DNA of 64,000 nt, taken from contig WLXD01000001.1 of the NCBI GenBank assembly GCA_012103255.1, positions 1,191,501-1,255,500 of the forward strand, written 5' to 3'. Of this stretch, positions 60,576 to 64,000 are shown piece after piece. A model generated the notes under the pieces. The model worked only from the letters and a program-made list of their open reading frames with translations. It searched no databases and had not been told where the DNA came from. This DNA comes from Acidobacteriota bacterium. GTDB taxonomy: Bacteria > Acidobacteriota > UBA890 > WLXD01. Position 1 is the first letter of the stretch; each line of letters opens with the position of its first letter. The translations under genes and the position numbers were made by a program.

Positions 60576-62492
60576 ATGAGCGCCATCTTGGGCCGGTTTC
60601 ACCTCGACGGCTCCCCGGTTGAGCTGAGCAGTCTCGAAGCCGGATTGGCGGCGATGCAGCGCTACGCTCCTGACGGTGCGTCGAGTTGGCACCGTTCGAG
60701 TATCGCCCTTGGCCACTGCCTGAACGCACTGTTGCCGGAGTCGGTCGGCGAAGAGCAGCCGCTCGAGGTTGCTGAGCCGCGTCTGACGATCTCGGCGGAC
60801 GCACGGATCGACAACCGCGAGGATCTGGCGGCCGCGCTCGGTCTCGACGCCTCTGAAACGAAAGCCTGGCCCGATGCGCGCTACATCCTGGCCGCCTATA
60901 GGAAGTGGGGCGTCGATTGCGTCGACCGCTTGATCGGTGACTTCGCGTTCGCGCTCTGGGACGCCGACCGTCAACGGCTGTTGCTGGCCCGGGACTTCAT
61001 CGGGATCCGGCCGCTCTACTACGCGATCGACGGCAAGCGGCTCGCGTTCGCCAGCGATGTCTCCGGCGCACTCGAAGTGAGCGGCCTGTCGCGTCGCCTT
61101 GATCAGGTCGCGGCGCGAACCCAGTTCTATTCAGGTTCCATGCAAGACAAGGAACGCACGTTCTTCCACGGACTCAAGAAGCTCCCGCCGGGTTGCTTGA
61201 TGCTGGTGGACGCTTCCGGGCCACGGATTCAGCGCTACTGGCGACCTGAGGATGTCCCGTCGTTTGATCCGGGCAGCGAGGATCAAACGGTCGAGAGGGT
61301 TCTGGAACTGGTGACCGAGGCCACGCGTTGCCGAACCCGCTCCACGCGCGGCGTTGGCGCCCACGCCAGTGGCGGTCTCGACTCATCGACCCTTGCCGTA
61401 CTCGCCGCACGTGCGGTGCGAGATTCAGGGCGCTCGATGACCGCCATCAACTGGGCACCTCCCTTCACACAGGAAGATCTCCCACTTGATCCGGAAGGTG
61501 ATGAGCGCGCGGTCGTGGAGGCTCTGGTTGACGCCGAGCCGAACATCGAGTCGTGCTACACCCCGCTCACGGCGCCGGATCTTGCGGATGGATGGGCCGT
61601 GGACATCACCGCCAACCCCAGCACGACGCTCCGCTGGGAGTATCGCGCCAGCCGAGAGGCGGCGGACCGCGGGGTCGGCGTGATCCTGTCCGGCTGGGGT
61701 GGAGACGAGACGATTGCGTTCAACGGTCGCGGCTACTTCTCAGATCTTGCCCGGCGGGGTCGCTGGATCGAGTTGGCACGAGAGTTGAAGCTCCGCTCCG
61801 ACATTCATCCGGTGGTTATGTGGGGACTCCGCCGCAAGGTCATCATGCCGCTGATGTCGGACTGGATGCTCCGGACGTTCTTGCCAGGCCACGCGAAGGG
61901 CCGCAATGAGGAATCGCTGCCGAACTGTCTCGCGCCCGAGTTTCTCGCCGGCCTCGAGGCGATCGATCCGCCGATTCGGAATGGACGCGAGCGGCCCGGT
62001 CGACGTCACATGCAACATGTCCTCCTCGAGTTGGGGCATCTCAACCATAGGGCGGAATCGTGGAACGACTGGGGCGCGAACCTGAACATCGAGTATCGCT
62101 TTCCGGTGCTCGACCGCCGCGTTGTGGAATTCTCGCTGGGCGCGCCCGACTGGCTGTTCTTTCACAACGGCTGGAAGCGCTATGCGTTCCGCAAATCGAT
62201 GGAAGGGTTGGTGCCCGCTGTCGCTCAGTGGAAAAAGCGCAAGGGTGACCCCGCGATGGTCGCCGGCGGCCGCGACATCTTCGAGCCGGCCCGCCAGATG
62301 CATCGCCTGCAGTTGCTCGCGCGGGAGGAGCAGGTCCGCAAGGCAGGTTTGCTTGACTGGGACGCGTTCCTCGATGGACACGACAACGATCGATCTGCCA
62401 TGGCGCAGGCAGCGCAGGGGAGTTCTCGCCCCACCGTGCAGGGCAGCTCGCGGGCCGCGTGGCTGGCATTTTCCGACGCCACCCTCGACTGA
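60576..62492 (+). CDS. Asparagine-synthetase-like lasso cyclase (lasso C)
   Basis: Protein of 638 aa with the two-domain shape of asparagine synthetase B. The N-terminal glutaminase-like domain starts MSAILGRFH: the catalytic Cys2 of true AsnB is Ser, so it cannot use glutamine, as expected for a lasso macrolactam cyclase. The synthetase domain has the PP-loop HASGGLDSSTLAVLA (SGGLDSS at 265-271) and SGWGGDE. The enzyme would adenylate an Asp or Glu side chain of the core and close the ring on residue 1. It directly follows B1 and B2 and is 3 bases from the YcaO gene. Confidence 0.92.
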   Translation: MSAILGRFHLDGSPVELSSLEAGLAAMQRYAPDGASSWHRSSIALGHCLNALLPESVGEEQPLEVAEPRLTISADARIDNREDLAAALGLDASETKAWPDARYILAAYRKWGVDCVDRLIGDFAFALWDADRQRLLLARDFIGIRPLYYAIDGKRLAFASDVSGALEVSGLSRRLDQVAARTQFYSGSMQDKERTFFHGLKKLPPGCLMLVDASGPRIQRYWRPEDVPSFDPGSEDQTVERVLELVTEATRCRTRSTRGVGAHASGGLDSSTLAVLAARAVRDSGRSMTAINWAPPFTQEDLPLDPEGDERAVVEALVDAEPNIESCYTPLTAPDLADGWAVDITANPSTTLRWEYRASREAADRGVGVILSGWGGDETIAFNGRGYFSDLARRGRWIELARELKLRSDIHPVVMWGLRRKVIMPLMSDWMLRTFLPGHAKGRNEESLPNCLAPEFLAGLEAIDPPIRNGRERPGRRHMQHVLLELGHLNHRAESWNDWGANLNIEYRFPVLDRRVVEFSLGAPDWLFFHNGWKRYAFRKSMEGLVPAVAQWKKRKGDPAMVAGGRDIFEPARQMHRLQLLAREEQVRKAGLLDWDAFLDGHDNDRSAMAQAAQGSSRPTVQGSSRAAWLAFSDATLD

Positions 62493-62495
62493 TCG

Positions 62496-64000
62496 ATGAC
62501 TCCCACGACCGGCCTCGATTTCCTTGCTCACCCGCTGGCTTTTCGCGCCGGGGTCCGAACAGTGACCGTTGGCGACGAAGCGATTGTGCTCGGCGACGGT
62601 CCGTCGGTACGTGCCTTCCGACAGGAAGCCGAAAGGGCGACGCTCGCACGAATTGACGGCCAGCGCACGGGCGCACAAATCGTGGCCGAACTCACCGGCG
62701 TCGCCACGAGTTTCGAGGTCGTCGAGGCCATCCTGGCACTACAGCAGGCGGAGTGGGTGGAGGTGGTCCGGCCGCCGCTCGCGTTGGCTGTGAAGTACTC
62801 AGGCGTGGAGCCATCCGACCGTGTCGAGTCGGCGATCGTTGCGACAAAGGGACTCGAAGTAGTCGCTTCCGGCACGGCGCCTGATCTCACGATTGTCGTG
62901 GCCAACGACTACCTCGCCGAGGCCGTGTCCGATATCGCGGCAAATGTGAACGGGCCTCTTCTGCTGGTCCGTTCGTGCGCGGAGACCGCATGGCTAGGAC
63001 CTCTGCTCGTTGCGGGCGAGACAGCGTGCCTGGAGTGCATGGCGCATCGGCTCCGTCGCAACCAAGAGGCCCAGCGTCTGTTCGGCGAGTCTCCTGAGTC
63101 GAGCGTTGGGTGGCTGGCGGACATCATCGTGCGACAAGCGCAGAGTTTTCGTTCAGCCCCCGGCGAGCACCCTCTGCGCGGAACGCTGCGAGCGCTGGAC
63201 GCGCGAACCCTTGAAACGGGCACGCACAAGGTGACGCGCAGGCCGCAGTGCCCGCAGTGCGGCGACTGGTCACCGGATCTCAAGCCAATCGAGATCGGGT
63301 CCCGAACGCGGATTGGTGATGGCGAGTCGGGCTTCCGCGCCGTGGAGCCGGAAGAGGTGCTTCAGCAGCACGCTCACCATGTAAGCCCTATCACCGGGGT
63401 GGTCAACGGGATCTGGCGAGTTGGCGACGAGGACGCCGTGCACGTGGCACGTGCGCCGCATATGTCCACGCGCCCGGCGCCCGATTGGGAAACCTTCCTT
63501 TCCAGCGGCCGGAACGCGGCGGGTGGCAAGGGAACGACGGCGATCCAGGCGCGCGCTAGCGCTCTCGGCGAGTCGTTGGAACGCTACTGCTCAAGCTGGC
63601 ATGGAACCGAGCTTCACGAGGTGGCCACCTACGACGAGATGCTTGATCGCGACGAGTCGGTACTGCACCCAGCCGAATGCATGCTGTTCAGCGAAACGCA
63701 GTACGCCGATCGGAAGGCGATTAACGCGCGCGATCGGTCGTTCAAGGAACGCATTCCGAAGCCGTACGACGGCGGCCAAATCGCATGGTCGAAGATCTGG
63801 TCGCTCAGCCACGAGTGTTGGAGCAACGCGCCGACCGCCTATGTCTACGCTGGCGCACCGCAAGCGACGTGGCGTCTTGTTGGCGAGTCGAACGGCAATG
63901 CAGCCGGCGCTTCGATGGAAGACGCGATCCTCCAGGGGTTTCTCGAACTGGTCGAGCGCGACAGCATTGCCCTGTGGTGGTACAACGCCCAGCCTCGCCG
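62496..64000 (+). CDS. Fused E1-like/YcaO azoline cyclodehydratase, cut by the window edge
   Basis: Open to the last base of the window (501 complete codons seen). The first 90 residues look like a leader-binding winged helix, followed by an E1/ThiF-like partner domain with zinc cysteines C178 and C181 (CLECMAHRL) and C252 and C255 (CPQCG). From about 340 comes the YcaO domain with its ATP-binding motifs GKGTTAIQARASALGESLERY and GNAAGASMEDAILQGFLELVERD. Such fused proteins turn Cys, Ser or Thr of a precursor into azolines. The ATG is 3 bases after the cyclase stop, so it is in the same operon as the lasso genes. The C-terminus lies beyond the window. Confidence 0.92.
   Translation, partial: MTPTTGLDFLAHPLAFRAGVRTVTVGDEAIVLGDGPSVRAFRQEAERATLARIDGQRTGAQIVAELTGVATSFEVVEAILALQQAEWVEVVRPPLALAVKYSGVEPSDRVESAIVATKGLEVVASGTAPDLTIVVANDYLAEAVSDIAANVNGPLLLVRSCAETAWLGPLLVAGETACLECMAHRLRRNQEAQRLFGESPESSVGWLADIIVRQAQSFRSAPGEHPLRGTLRALDARTLETGTHKVTRRPQCPQCGDWSPDLKPIEIGSRTRIGDGESGFRAVEPEEVLQQHAHHVSPITGVVNGIWRVGDEDAVHVARAPHMSTRPAPDWETFLSSGRNAAGGKGTTAIQARASALGESLERYCSSWHGTELHEVATYDEMLDRDESVLHPAECMLFSETQYADRKAINARDRSFKERIPKPYDGGQIAWSKIWSLSHECWSNAPTAYVYAGAPQATWRLVGESNGNAAGASMEDAILQGFLELVERDSIALWWYNAQPR

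Overview
This 64 kb window is GC-rich chromosomal DNA from a Gram-negative bacterium. The evidence is a lipoprotein secretin, a T2SS/T4P-type assembly operon, an outer-membrane beta-barrel protein and several lipobox proteins. I cannot place it in a phylum. The mix (PilMNOP-like secretion operon, fused homocysteine methyltransferase/MTHFR, oxoacid:ferredoxin oxidoreductase, lasso-type RiPP genes) would fit Myxococcota, Acidobacteriota, Gemmatimonadota or an uncultured relative. There are no rRNA, tRNA, IS or CRISPR features, and coding density is high on both strands.

Layout. (1) 0.4-3.8 kb: three paralogous type IV pilin-like (pseudopilin) genes, each standing alone with hairpin terminators; the third has a cysteine-rich insert. 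(2) 4.4-7.6 kb: an ABC-2 exporter operon of the GldA/GldF/GldG type. (3) 7.7-19.7 kb: a hybrid T2SS/T4P operon of GspE (broken by one extra base), GspF, a GspG-like pseudopilin, a PilM-PilN fusion, PilO, PilP/GspC, secretin, ExeA-like ATPase with SPOR domain, GspB-like TPR protein and lytic transglycosylase. (4) 19.7-36.4 kb: mainly minus-strand metabolism and regulation (homocysteine methyltransferase/MTHFR, copper ATPase, hemerythrin, sigma-54 activator, 2-hydroxyacid dehydrogenase, DtxR-type regulator, HutF-like deiminase, pyruvate kinase). (5) 36.5-52.2 kb: S9 peptidase, a YhaO/YhaN nuclease pair, molybdopterin oxidoreductase, KorAB, LemA, HtpX and RpiA. (6) 52.2-64 kb: a RiPP cluster that runs off the right edge.

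The most interesting locus is the last. A tightly packed plus-strand run encodes a nucleotidyltransferase, glycosyltransferase, ABC exporter, HPr-kinase-like kinase, sulfotransferase, PqqD-like leader-binding protein (lasso B1), transglutaminase-like protease (lasso B2) and asparagine-synthetase-like cyclase (lasso C, with the glutaminase Cys2 replaced by Ser). Three bases after the cyclase stop comes a fused E1-like/YcaO azoline cyclodehydratase. A divergent gene at its left edge fuses a PqqD-like domain to a protein-arginine-methyltransferase fold. Together these suggest a lasso peptide that may also carry azol(in)e, phospho, sulfo, glycosyl or methyl groups. No precursor peptide gene is visible in the window.

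Non-coding signals: a series of TAAG boxes on one helical face plus a start-blocking hairpin before gspE; a palindromic operator-like site before the ABC operon; and three long inverted repeats (21-27 bp arms, 60-69-base loops) at 28.3, 45.1 and 46.5 kb.
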